From assembly GCA_964015035.1 (NCBI GenBank), contig CAXHCA010000004.1, positions 1 to 64,000 on the forward strand: a stretch of 64,000 bases of DNA, written 5' to 3'. Each line of letters opens with the position of its first letter. Positions within the stretch are counted from its first letter, which is position 1. The notes below the pieces were generated by a model that was not told the origin of the DNA, did no database searches, and saw only the letters and a program-made list of their open reading frames with translations. Origin of the DNA: BQJU01 sp964015035 (GTDB taxonomy: Bacteria; Bacteroidota; Bacteroidia; Chitinophagales; Saprospiraceae). This document shows positions 1 through 7,496 of this stretch, one piece after another. The position numbers were made by a program, and so were the translations under genes.

Positions 1-47
1 AGTGATTCAGCGTCAATCGAAATGGTAAATGATTGTTCCTAAAAGTT

Positions 48-236
48 AGTGCTTGTTTGGAGGTGGTGCTTTAGCAGCGAAAATTGCAGATTTTGGGTTC
101 TCGCAAGGCTCATTTTTGAGTACCTAGCAGCGCTAAGAACGAAAAAATAGCCGAAGTGAGGTTCCAAAATCCCGGTTTTACCAGGACTGAATAGCTTGCC
201 CGAATATACTTCAGGGATTACCTCCAAACAAGCACT
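48..236. repeat. 189-bp long inverted-repeat (MITE-like) element
   Basis: A perfect 17-bp inverted repeat bounds the element: AGTGCTTGTTTGGAGGT at 48-64 and its complement at 220-236. A second, nested inverted repeat lies inside: GATTTTGG at 89-96 against CCAAAATC at 164-171, with partial pairing beyond. The whole unit could fold into one long hairpin. The flanks show no clear target-site duplication. It may be a miniature inverted-repeat transposable element or a long palindromic repeat. The 73-codon frame across it looks non-coding. Confidence 0.55.
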
Positions 237-263
237 TACGCTTGATGCACGGTTTATCATGAT

Positions 264-293
264 CCCAATCTAACATCGAGGACATTTGTCAAA
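264..293 (-). repeat. Half copy of dispersed TTTGACAAAT repeat
   Basis: On the minus strand this reads CTTTGACAAATGTCCTCGAT followed by GTTAGATTGGG. It aligns with the repeats at 35120-35164 and 52782-52852 (shared core TTTGACAAAT-TCC-CGATGT-A-A--GGG). Unlike those copies it lacks the opposite arm, so it looks like a decayed or partial copy. Confidence 0.5.
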
Positions 294-404
294 GGACGAA
301 GCCAGTTAAAAAACAGGAAAATTAATCATCCGACTTACAATTGCTGGCCTCGTGCCGCGGAGCGAGGCAGGGCAATTGAATGTCAATTTTAAATCAATAC
401 AATT

Positions 405-905
405 ATGAAATTTTTAAAAATCGTTTTCGTACTTGCCGCAATGAGTATCGGCAGCAGTGCAATGGCTCAGGCCAACGCCATTGATAAATACTTTCAACAA
501 TATCTTGATGATGAACGCTTTACCGTAGTCTATATCAGTGCGCGGTTGTTTCAAATGTTTGACAATATGGATATTAATGGATTGGACGATGAGGAATCAA
601 AAGCGGTGACCGATATCGCCAAGGATTTACGGGGTCTCCGCATCTTGACCGCAGAAGAAAACGCCGCCCAATTCTACAAGGAAGCTAAAGCAAAAATCAA
701 TACCAGTGAATACGAATTGTTGATGACCGTGCGTAGTAAAGGGCATCAAAATCTGGAATTTCTGGTAAAAGAAGGAACTGAAGGCAAGATCGAGGAGCTA
801 TTGCTAATAGGCGGCGGGGATGACGAAGATTTTGTGCTCATGAGCTTTGTTGGCAACCTGGATCTCAACAAGGTTTCCAAAATGGCCAACGGAATGAGCC
901 AATAA
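405..905 (+). CDS. DUF4252 domain-containing secreted protein
   Basis: A 166-residue protein with an N-terminal signal peptide (cleavage probably after SSAMAQ, about residue 22). The rest matches the DUF4252 family, a Bacteroidota family of exported proteins of unknown function. Visible family traits are the early YISARLFQMF segment, the central ED-rich helix and a C-terminal EDFVLMSFVGNLDL strand. The ATG at 405 is the only reasonable start. It is followed after 41 bp by a second DUF4252 gene on the same strand, so the two are probably co-transcribed paralogues. The family is a confident call; the function is unknown. Confidence 0.85.
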   Translation: MKFLKIVFVLAAMSIGSSAMAQANAIDKYFQQYLDDERFTVVYISARLFQMFDNMDINGLDDEESKAVTDIAKDLRGLRILTAEENAAQFYKEAKAKINTSEYELLMTVRSKGHQNLEFLVKEGTEGKIEELLLIGGGDDEDFVLMSFVGNLDLNKVSKMANGMSQ

Positions 906-946
906 CGCCCCCCTTTCTCTGCTCTTTTTTATTCATCTACAACACA

Positions 947-1480
947 ATGATCATGAAAAATCTAATGGTAATCACCACATTACTACTGGTACTCCCTTGC
1001 CTTATTTACAGCCAAGATCCCAGTATCGCCAACTTCTACAAGAAATATGAAGGCCTGGAAGAAGTCACCAATATTACCCTTCAAGGATGGATTCTAAAAA
1101 TGGCCACTCAATATACCGACGAAGAAGAGGTGGACAAAATCCTCAATAAAATTACCAAACTTCGCGTATTGGTTATGGAAAATGGAAACTTGGTCAGTAA
1201 GCAGGAAAAGCGCGACCTGGTCCGCAATGTCAAACAAAATCACTTTGAAGACCTCATCCAATTTCGGGATAAAGACAGCTTGGTGGAATTCCTGATTCGA
1301 GAAGACCACGACACCATCACCGATGTTCTGGTGCTCATCAGTGGCGAGGAAGAATTTGTCTTGCTCAGCCTGGAAGGTGCTCTGAAATTTAGTGACCTCA
1401 ATGATTTTAACATTGATATTGAAGGGGGCAATCACTTTAAAAAGATTCCCGAAAATAAAAAGGATGTGCCCCGAGCCTGA
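947..1480 (+). CDS. DUF4252 domain-containing secreted protein, second copy
   Basis: A 177-residue paralogue of the preceding gene. A signal peptide (about 22 residues, ending LIYSQ) precedes the DUF4252 region, and the C-terminal EEEFVLLSLEGALKFSDL segment aligns with the EDFVLMSFVGNLDL segment of the first copy. Two ATGs compete, at 947 and 953. Both give a workable signal peptide, and the second (MKNLMV) looks more typical. The tail after the shared domain is longer and charged (ending KKDVPRA). A strong hairpin follows the stop. Function is unknown; the tandem pair suggests partners or diverged duplicates. Confidence 0.82.
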   Translation: MIMKNLMVITTLLLVLPCLIYSQDPSIANFYKKYEGLEEVTNITLQGWILKMATQYTDEEEVDKILNKITKLRVLVMENGNLVSKQEKRDLVRNVKQNHFEDLIQFRDKDSLVEFLIREDHDTITDVLVLISGEEEFVLLSLEGALKFSDLNDFNIDIEGGNHFKKIPENKKDVPRA

Positions 1481-1510
1481 TCTTTAGAGCATCTTAGAAC
1501 TAAAAAAACA

Positions 1511-1542
1511 GGGCCGACAAACCGCTCTTGATTTGTCGGCCC
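1511..1542. terminator. Bidirectional terminator between convergent genes
   Basis: GGGCCGACAAA (1511-1521) pairs perfectly with TTTGTCGGCCC (1532-1542) across a 10-nt loop. On the plus strand a short T run follows. On the minus strand the A run at 1502-1508 reads as T. It sits between the DUF4252 gene and the convergent solute-binding protein gene and can serve both. Confidence 0.85.
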
Positions 1543-1573
1543 TTTGAGCTTATCTCTCAAAAAACGGATAGGA

Positions 1574-2920
1574 TTATAAGGGCGGTGCCATCACACTTTC
1601 CATCTGTGCTTGTATGGTTTCCACTGCTTCGGCCGGCGTGAGTTGCCCTTTCAGAACGGCATTAAAATTCCAGGCAATATCAGGAGAAATTTCCATGTAA
1701 TGTGCCGTCACTGGCCGAACCCGAGTATTTTCGATGATGTTTTTGGCCAGGGAGATAACAGGCACCTGACTCACCAAGGTTTCATCATTATATAGGCTGT
1801 GAATACTAGGCATGACTCCTGCCTGTGCCGACAGGTATTTCTGTTGCTCCGGTGCAGTCATGAATTGGATAAAAGTCCACGCCGCGGCCTTCTTCTCATC
1901 ACTTACTTTGGCATTAATCATCAGATTCCAGCCCCCTAAGCAACTATAAGAAGGATTGCCTTTTGCACTGACCGGTAAGGCTGCAATACCAATCTGATCC
2001 GGCTTAACTTTGGCATTCCCCTTAAGGAAACGACCATAAACACCCGGCCAACCACGCATAAAGGCAGCATCTCCCTGTTCAAAGACCTTAACAGCCTCCA
2101 ATTCCTTATAATCATAGATGTCTGCCGGACTAATTCCCGATTGCACAATTTGATAAGCTTCTTCCAGCCCCTGAATGACTTCAGGGCTATTCACCGTAAT
2201 AATCGCTGATTCTCCAGCAGAAGGATCAGCGGATACACTCGCGGAAAGATCGCCAATGAGGATTTCTCCACCTGCATTCCAAATGTACTCACAGGCATTC
2301 GCTACCCCTCCTTCGTAATTTGCTCCCTGAAAGACAAAACCGTATTTGACCTGCCCCTCCTTCATCATTTTTTTTGACATTCGCTTTAGCTCCTGCCAGG
2401 TTTCCGGGGCCTGATCATAACCATTTTGCGCCAGCAAATCTTTGCGATAATAGAGAATGCCCGCATCGGTATACCAGGGCACCCCCCAAATCTTAAATTG
2501 ATGAATGGCCGAATTGAGTGAAGCTTCCAAGAAGTCATCCGTTTGGTATGTTTTATAAAACTTGTCAGACATATCTTCTACCCACTCCCTTTGTGCGAAG
2601 GCAGAGGTCCACACAACATCCGCTCCGATCACATCCATCATGGGGGTCTCAGCAGTAAAATCCTTTTCTACAGTCCGATAAAATTCGTTAGATAAACGGG
2701 AGGTTTCTGTCCAATTCACATGGATATCTCCCTGGTGTTGCTGGTTAAACTCGTCAATTAAGTGCTGTACCGCCCCGCTATCATCGGGGCCAAAGGCAAA
2801 GTTGATTTTAACAGGTTCTTTTTGTTGACAGGCAAAAAGCAGTAATAGTAGCATCAGTAACAAACAGTACGTAAGCGTGGTAGGTAGGTTGGTTAGGAAA
2901 ACTCTTTGATGCAGTTTCAT
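1574..2920 (-). CDS. ABC-type sugar-binding lipoprotein (family 1 solute-binding protein)
   Basis: About 448 residues from the ATG at 2920. The frame opens 11 codons earlier, but MKLHQRVF gives a normal signal. A hydrophobic leader ends in a lipobox-like LLFACQQ, so the mature protein should be a lipoprotein beginning at Cys. The rest matches the extracellular solute-binding family 1 (maltose/trehalose type). Recognisable segments are FGPDDSGAVQHLIDEFNQQH near the start, DVIGADVVW, the WYTDAGILYYRKDLL segment, AAFMRGWPGVYGRF and GGWNLMINAKV. It would bind an oligosaccharide for an ABC importer. No permease or ATPase gene is nearby: the flanking genes are convergent and divergent, so it is an orphan. 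The ligand is not predictable. Confidence 0.85.
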   Translation of the reverse strand: MKLHQRVFLTNLPTTLTYCLLLMLLLLLFACQQKEPVKINFAFGPDDSGAVQHLIDEFNQQHQGDIHVNWTETSRLSNEFYRTVEKDFTAETPMMDVIGADVVWTSAFAQREWVEDMSDKFYKTYQTDDFLEASLNSAIHQFKIWGVPWYTDAGILYYRKDLLAQNGYDQAPETWQELKRMSKKMMKEGQVKYGFVFQGANYEGGVANACEYIWNAGGEILIGDLSASVSADPSAGESAIITVNSPEVIQGLEEAYQIVQSGISPADIYDYKELEAVKVFEQGDAAFMRGWPGVYGRFLKGNAKVKPDQIGIAALPVSAKGNPSYSCLGGWNLMINAKVSDEKKAAAWTFIQFMTAPEQQKYLSAQAGVMPSIHSLYNDETLVSQVPVISLAKNIIENTRVRPVTAHYMEISPDIAWNFNAVLKGQLTPAEAVETIQAQMESVMAPPL

Positions 2921-3127
2921 ACTATAAGGATATTTAGAGATGATGATAATCAATCCGTATGAGTAAAATCAAGGAGAGGTGTGGTTAATTTAGGATATTG
3001 TTCTCTCTAAATTTAACCATATTTTCAGACTAATGCAAGCTCACACCTTTTATAAGCCTCTGATTATCTGATAAAAAGAAATCTCACAAAAGTTTTTTAT
3101 GTTTACAAAAACTAAAACACCACTGCT

Positions 3128-6007
3128 ATGTCCAAATTTTTTCTCTTCCTATTATTGCTTCTATCGCTTCCAGGATTCACCCAATCGGAGCAGCCTCCAT
3201 TTACCCCGGCGGAGCAACGCATCAACAGTTTTGAGCAGCGGCAACAATTAACTGCCACATCAATTGTTAAAGGTGTTGAATTCCGATCCATCGGCCCCAG
3301 TGTTTCCAGTGGCCGAGTAGTAGATGTAGCGGTATCTCCTGACGATCCCAGCCACTTTTACGTGGCCTACGCTTCAGGAGGGTTGTGGAAGACCGAAAAT
3401 AATGGCATCACTTTTACTCCACTTTTTGATGAGGAAATGGTCATGACCATCGGGGATATTGCCGTTGATTGGACCACCAATACGATCTGGCTAGGTAGTG
3501 GGGAAGCCAATTCCAGCCGTTCTTCTTATGCGGGTACGGGTGTTTTTAAAAGCACTGACGGAGGTAAAAACTGGACCTATCTCGGATTGGGCGAAAGCCA
3601 CCATATTGGGCGTATTATTTTGCATCCCAATGATCCACTAGTGGCCTGGGTAGCCGTATTGGGACACCTTTATTCTGCTAATGAAGAACGAGGGGTCTAT
3701 AAAACGACCGACGGAGGCGCTACCTGGAATAAAACCTTGTATGTCAACCCCAATGCCGGAGCCATCGACCTGATCATTGACCCTGATGATGCAAACGTGC
3801 TTTATGCGGCCTCTTGGGAACGCACCCGCCGCGCCTGGAATTTTGTGGAGTCCGGCACGGGAAGTGGCATCTATAAAAGTACCGATGGTGGAGTATCCTG
3901 GACCTTACTCACCAATGGAAAAAATGGCTTTCCGGCAGGAGATGGAACAGGACGTATCGGACTGGCAATCACCAAAAAGGGGGGTGAAAAAATACTCTAT
4001 GCCGCTATCGACAATTATAACCGCCGCCCTAAGGAAACGAAAGAAGCGGATATTCTGACAAAGGAGGAATTGCGAGGCATGGACAAAGAGGCTTTCCTTG
4101 CAAAAAAAGACTATTTGATTGAGGAATACCTGAAAAATAATGGTTTCCCGGATAAGTATTCGGTCAAAAAAATCCGCGAGATGATCGAGAAGGAAGAAAT
4201 TACGTCTCTGGCCTTGGTCGAATATGTAGAAGACGCTAATTCCTTGCTTTTTGATACCCCCGTTTTTGGATTAGAAGTATACCGCTCCACGGATGAGGGA
4301 AAAACCTGGCACAAAACCCACAAGGATTATCTGGATGGCGTGTACAATTCCTACGGTTATTATTTTGGGCAAATCCGTGTAGCCCCTTATGATCCAGATA
4401 AGGTCTACGTCATGGGGGTTCCGGTGCTGCGTTCTGATGATGGCGGCAAGACCTTTAAATCCATTAACGGAGACAATGTACACGTTGATCACCATGCGCT
4501 TTGGATAAATCCCAATCGCCCCGGGCATTTGATCTTGGGTAATGACGGAGGTATAAATATCTCTTATGATGATGGTGAAAACTGGATCAAGGCCAATACC
4601 CCGGCGGTCAATCAGATTTACTACCTGGCAACGGATATGGCCAAGCCCTATAATGTATACGTTGGCTTACAAGACAATGGGGTTTGGATGGGGCCTTCTA
4701 CCTATAAGCCCAATACCCAATGGCACAATAGCGGACAGTATGCTTTCAAAAGTATTTTGGGCGGCGACGGAATGCAGATAGCCATCGATACGCGCGATAA
4801 TCAGACCGTCTATACCGGATTTCAATTTGGCAATTACTTACGCATCAATACCAATACCGGTGAGCGCAAATACATCACGCCTAAACACGAATTGGGCGAG
4901 CCACCGCTACGCTGGAATTGGCAAGCTCCTATTCATTTATCGATACACAATCAGGATATCCTGTATATGGGCGCTAATCGAGTGTATCGGTCCTTCGATC
5001 AGGGAGAATCTTTTGCCCCCATTTCCCCTGATCTGACTACCGGTGGCAAACAGGGGGATGTCGCATTTTCGACATTGACGGCGATCCACGAATCCCCGCT
5101 GAAATTTGGGCTGCTCTACACGGGCTCAGATGACGGCTTGGTCTATGTTAGTAAGGATGGGGGCAATAACTGGATCAATATCACGTCGGGCTTGCCGAAA
5201 GACATGTGGGTCAGCCGTATTCAAGCTTCCAGTCATGTGGAAAGTCGGGTGTACGTAGTATTGAATGGCTATCGATGGGATAATTTCACCCCCATGCTCT
5301 ATCAATCAGACGACTATGGCGCCACTTGGCAACAGCTGGGCCACCACCTGCCCTTAGAGCCATTAAACGTGGTAAAAGAAGATCCCGAAAATGAAGACAT
5401 CTTGTACCTTGGGTCCGACCACGGCGTTTATGTCAGTTTGGACAGAGGAGAAAATTTCATGCCATTCTCCAATGGAATTCCTGCTGTTCCCGTGCACGAT
5501 TTAGTAATTCATCCCAGAGAAAAAGAACTGGTCGTTGGCACCCACGGCCGATCTATATATATTGCCGATGTGCAGCAATTGCAAGCTGTAAACCAAGAAA
5601 TACTAGCTAGTCATTTAAAGCTTTTCCCTATTGAAAAACTGCGGTATAGCTCTCGCTGGGGAAGAAATAGTTGGTTTAGAGACAATAAGCCCGAAGTAAA
5701 AATTCCCGTTTACACGAAAAATGGAGGGTCTGTCAAATGGCAGGTCAAAACCTCCGAAGGATTGGTATTGCAGCATGGTGAGGCCAAACTTCGCAAAGGC
5801 TTAGATTTTTTCCTTTACGACCTTTCTATTGATGAGAAAATTCTAACTGAGTATAATGATTTTTTAAATAAGGAAACAAAAGAAGATAAAAAACCAATTG
5901 TAGTTAAAGCAGCGGATTCCGGAAAGGCGTATCTTTACCAAGGAGAATACGAGGTGGAAATAGAATTGGGGAAGGACACTGCGCGTGAAAAACTAAAAAT
6001 AGACTAG
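3128..6007 (+). CDS. Secreted sortilin/BNR-type beta-propeller protein (VPS10-like)
   Basis: A 959-residue exported protein with a signal peptide of about 18 residues (ending PGFTQ). It contains many Asp-box/BNR repeats of the form S-x-D-x-G-x-x-W, such as STDGGKNW, TTDGGATW, STDGGVSW, STDEGKTW, SKDGGNNW and SDDYGATW. These span roughly residues 60-830 and build a ten-bladed sortilin-like propeller. The VSSGRVVDVAVSPDDPSHFYVAYASGGLWKT-type opening is typical of Bacteroidota proteins annotated as glycosyl hydrolase BNR or VPS10 domain proteins. A 100-residue helical insertion (about 320-385) and a beta-rich C-terminal region follow. No catalytic residues are apparent, so an enzyme label would be unsafe. 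A TATGTTTA box at 3098-3105 could be its -7 element. Confidence 0.8.
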   Translation: MSKFFLFLLLLLSLPGFTQSEQPPFTPAEQRINSFEQRQQLTATSIVKGVEFRSIGPSVSSGRVVDVAVSPDDPSHFYVAYASGGLWKTENNGITFTPLFDEEMVMTIGDIAVDWTTNTIWLGSGEANSSRSSYAGTGVFKSTDGGKNWTYLGLGESHHIGRIILHPNDPLVAWVAVLGHLYSANEERGVYKTTDGGATWNKTLYVNPNAGAIDLIIDPDDANVLYAASWERTRRAWNFVESGTGSGIYKSTDGGVSWTLLTNGKNGFPAGDGTGRIGLAITKKGGEKILYAAIDNYNRRPKETKEADILTKEELRGMDKEAFLAKKDYLIEEYLKNNGFPDKYSVKKIREMIEKEEITSLALVEYVEDANSLLFDTPVFGLEVYRSTDEGKTWHKTHKDYLDGVYNSYGYYFGQIRVAPYDPDKVYVMGVPVLRSDDGGKTFKSINGDNVHVDHHALWINPNRPGHLILGNDGGINISYDDGENWIKANTPAVNQIYYLATDMAKPYNVYVGLQDNGVWMGPSTYKPNTQWHNSGQYAFKSILGGDGMQIAIDTRDNQTVYTGFQFGNYLRINTNTGERKYITPKHELGEPPLRWNWQAPIHLSIHNQDILYMGANRVYRSFDQGESFAPISPDLTTGGKQGDVAFSTLTAIHESPLKFGLLYTGSDDGLVYVSKDGGNNWINITSGLPKDMWVSRIQASSHVESRVYVVLNGYRWDNFTPMLYQSDDYGATWQQLGHHLPLEPLNVVKEDPENEDILYLGSDHGVYVSLDRGENFMPFSNGIPAVPVHDLVIHPREKELVVGTHGRSIYIADVQQLQAVNQEILASHLKLFPIEKLRYSSRWGRNSWFRDNKPEVKIPVYTKNGGSVKWQVKTSEGLVLQHGEAKLRKGLDFFLYDLSIDEKILTEYNDFLNKETKEDKKPIVVKAADSGKAYLYQGEYEVEIELGKDTAREKLKID

Positions 6008-6029
6008 GCTTTTATAAAACCCCTGACAA

Positions 6030-6869
6030 ATGGCTGAGGAAAGTATTATTGGAAGTGTGCTGGGCTTTTTCATCTTTATCTTTTCTTATAAAGGTTTCAA
6101 GGACCCCCAATTCTACGAGCAATATATATTTGATGTGGATAAAATCCTGATCGACGGAGAATACAAACGGATGTTGACCTCGGGATTCCTGCATGGTAGT
6201 TGGTGGCACCTGATTTTTAATGTGATAGCCCTACTTTCTTTTAGTGGTGAAATTGAATATGAGTTTGGTCCATTGCGGTACCTGCTAATCTATTTTGGCA
6301 GCTTGATTGGCGGTAGCTTACTGGCCCTTTACATCCACCGCAATCACGGCGATTATCGGGCCATTGGCGCCTCCGGAGCCATCAGTGGATTGATTCTATC
6401 CTTTGTTGTGCTAGCGCCAAATAGTTCGATTTCCTTCATTTTTCTTCCCATAGAAATCAAGAGTTGGGTATTTGCTCTTCTCTTTGTCTTAGTCTCTATT
6501 TTGGGCATCAAATACCAACGAGACAATATCGGTCACGAAGCCCACCTGGGCGGTGCCATCATAGGCGTTTTGATCACGATTGGTCTCAAATTGTCGGTCA
6601 TCAAAGAGCATCCATGGGTCGTGGCCGGAATATTGGGGCCTTCTATCCTTTTTTTGTTACTAATCATTCGCCATCCAGAGATATTGATGATTGACCATTA
6701 CTGGGGAGAAACAGTCGACAGGATTAGGCTGGGTATCAAGCAAAAGCCGGAGCGGATGAGTCGGGAAGAAGAACTGGATATGCTCTTGGAGAAAGTCAGA
6801 AAAAAGGGCCTGAATAGCCTATCCGGAAAGGAACGAAAGCGATTGGATGAATTGTCTAATACCCAGTAA
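6030..6869 (+). CDS. Rhomboid family intramembrane serine protease
   Basis: A 279-residue polytopic membrane protein. The first part is the rhomboid domain with about six transmembrane helices. H60 and N64 form the HxxxN oxyanion pair. The nucleophile is Ser115 in GASG, and His172 in AHLGG completes the Ser/His dyad. The C-terminal 70 residues are cytosolic, charged and predicted helical (REEELDMLLEKVRKKG), as in many Bacteroidota rhomboids. The gene lies 22 bp after the propeller gene on the same strand and may share its transcript. Substrate unknown. Confidence 0.92.
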   Translation: MAEESIIGSVLGFFIFIFSYKGFKDPQFYEQYIFDVDKILIDGEYKRMLTSGFLHGSWWHLIFNVIALLSFSGEIEYEFGPLRYLLIYFGSLIGGSLLALYIHRNHGDYRAIGASGAISGLILSFVVLAPNSSISFIFLPIEIKSWVFALLFVLVSILGIKYQRDNIGHEAHLGGAIIGVLITIGLKLSVIKEHPWVVAGILGPSILFLLLIIRHPEILMIDHYWGETVDRIRLGIKQKPERMSREEELDMLLEKVRKKGLNSLSGKERKRLDELSNTQ

Positions 6870-6913
6870 AACCTGGGCCTTGGAGCAGACCATAAGTTTT
6901 TGAAGTCAAAAAA

Positions 6914-6944
6914 TTTTCAAAACCCTTTTGATCGGGTATCTTTG
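6914..6944 (+). promoter_or_regulatory. Bacteroidota promoter for the TerB-like gene
   Basis: A perfect TAnnTTTG -7 box (TATCTTTG, 6937-6944) stands 22 bp before the ATG at 6967. A T-rich TTTTC at 6914-6918, 18 bp upstream, is in the place of the -33 element. The box lies inside the frame that opens at 6928, which argues that translation starts at 6967. Confidence 0.6.
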
Positions 6945-6966
6945 CCGGAAAGTAAAAATTACTGAT

Positions 6967-7428
6967 ATGCCACAAGAACTAAAAAATTTAAGCCCGGAGG
7001 AACAGCACAGCATGTTAGAGGCCATTCCTTTGATTACCATTCTCGTTGCTGGTGCAGATGGCAAGATTGATCAAGAAGAATTGGCACAGGGAGAAAAAAT
7101 CACCAAGATTAGGAGCTATGATTACCACGCGCAGCTGAAGCCTTACTTTAAGAAGGTGGGAGAAACGTATTCTGAACGCCTCCAACAATTGATCGCTGAA
7201 TTGCCCAGTGATACTGCTGCCCGTCAGGATGAAATCAGCAAGCGATTGAGCCAGCTCAATACCATTCTTCCCAAGTTGGATGCAGGATATGCAAAGCTAT
7301 TCTATGAAAGCTTGCTCACATTCGCCAAACACGTAGCCAAGGCTTCCGGCGGGATTTTAGGTATGATGACCATCAATGCCAAGGAACACCAGCTCATTCG
7401 ATTGTCCATGCTCGATCCAATTGAATAA
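6967..7428 (+). CDS. TerB-like (tellurite-resistance TerB fold) protein
   Basis: A 153-residue soluble helical protein starting at MPQELKNL. The GADGKIDQEEL segment near residue 32 is the acidic signature of the TerB/DjlA-N fold, and the remaining helices (LITILVAGAD and the final INAKEHQLIRLSML) fit the family. TerB-fold proteins are small cytoplasmic modules, some metal-binding, found in stress-related systems. The role here is unknown. It has its own promoter and no Ter gene neighbours, so tellurite resistance should not be assumed. Confidence 0.65.
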   Translation: MPQELKNLSPEEQHSMLEAIPLITILVAGADGKIDQEELAQGEKITKIRSYDYHAQLKPYFKKVGETYSERLQQLIAELPSDTAARQDEISKRLSQLNTILPKLDAGYAKLFYESLLTFAKHVAKASGGILGMMTINAKEHQLIRLSMLDPIE

Positions 7429-7450
7429 ATACGGGCCTTAATTTTTTTTT

Positions 7451-7484
7451 GGAAGGAATAAAAATGACTTATTCTATTCCTTCC
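7451..7484. terminator. Hairpin between convergent genes
   Basis: GGAAGGAATA (7451-7460) pairs perfectly with TATTCCTTCC (7475-7484). The T run lies before the hairpin on the plus strand and reads as A after it on the minus strand, so it is not a textbook intrinsic terminator for either gene. It may still end or protect the two convergent transcripts. Confidence 0.5.
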
Positions 7485-7496
7485 AAATACTCCTTC

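Larger units (their letters stand above)
1..404. other. Gene-free left edge with repeats and a hairpin
   Basis: I see no convincing gene here. The interval holds a 189-bp inverted-repeat element (48-236), a half copy of a dispersed repeat (264-293) and an imperfect hairpin at 339-377. In that hairpin AATTGC at 339-344 pairs with GCAATT at 372-377, and GCCTCG at 347-352 pairs with CGAGGC at 363-368. The hairpin lies 28 bp before the first gene, so it could be the 3' end of an operon outside the window or part of the leader of the DUF4252 gene. Confidence 0.5.

Noticed and set aside
39..260. 73-residue minus-strand frame
   Set aside because: It spans almost exactly the long inverted-repeat element, has no recognisable domain and no supporting start signals.
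6967..7428. Tellurite-resistance function
   Set aside because: Only the TerB-like fold is visible; no other Ter genes are nearby, so a resistance role is unsupported.
7441..7484. Canonical intrinsic terminator
   Set aside because: The hairpin is strong but the T run precedes it on the plus strand and reads as A after it on the minus strand, so neither direction has the required U tract.
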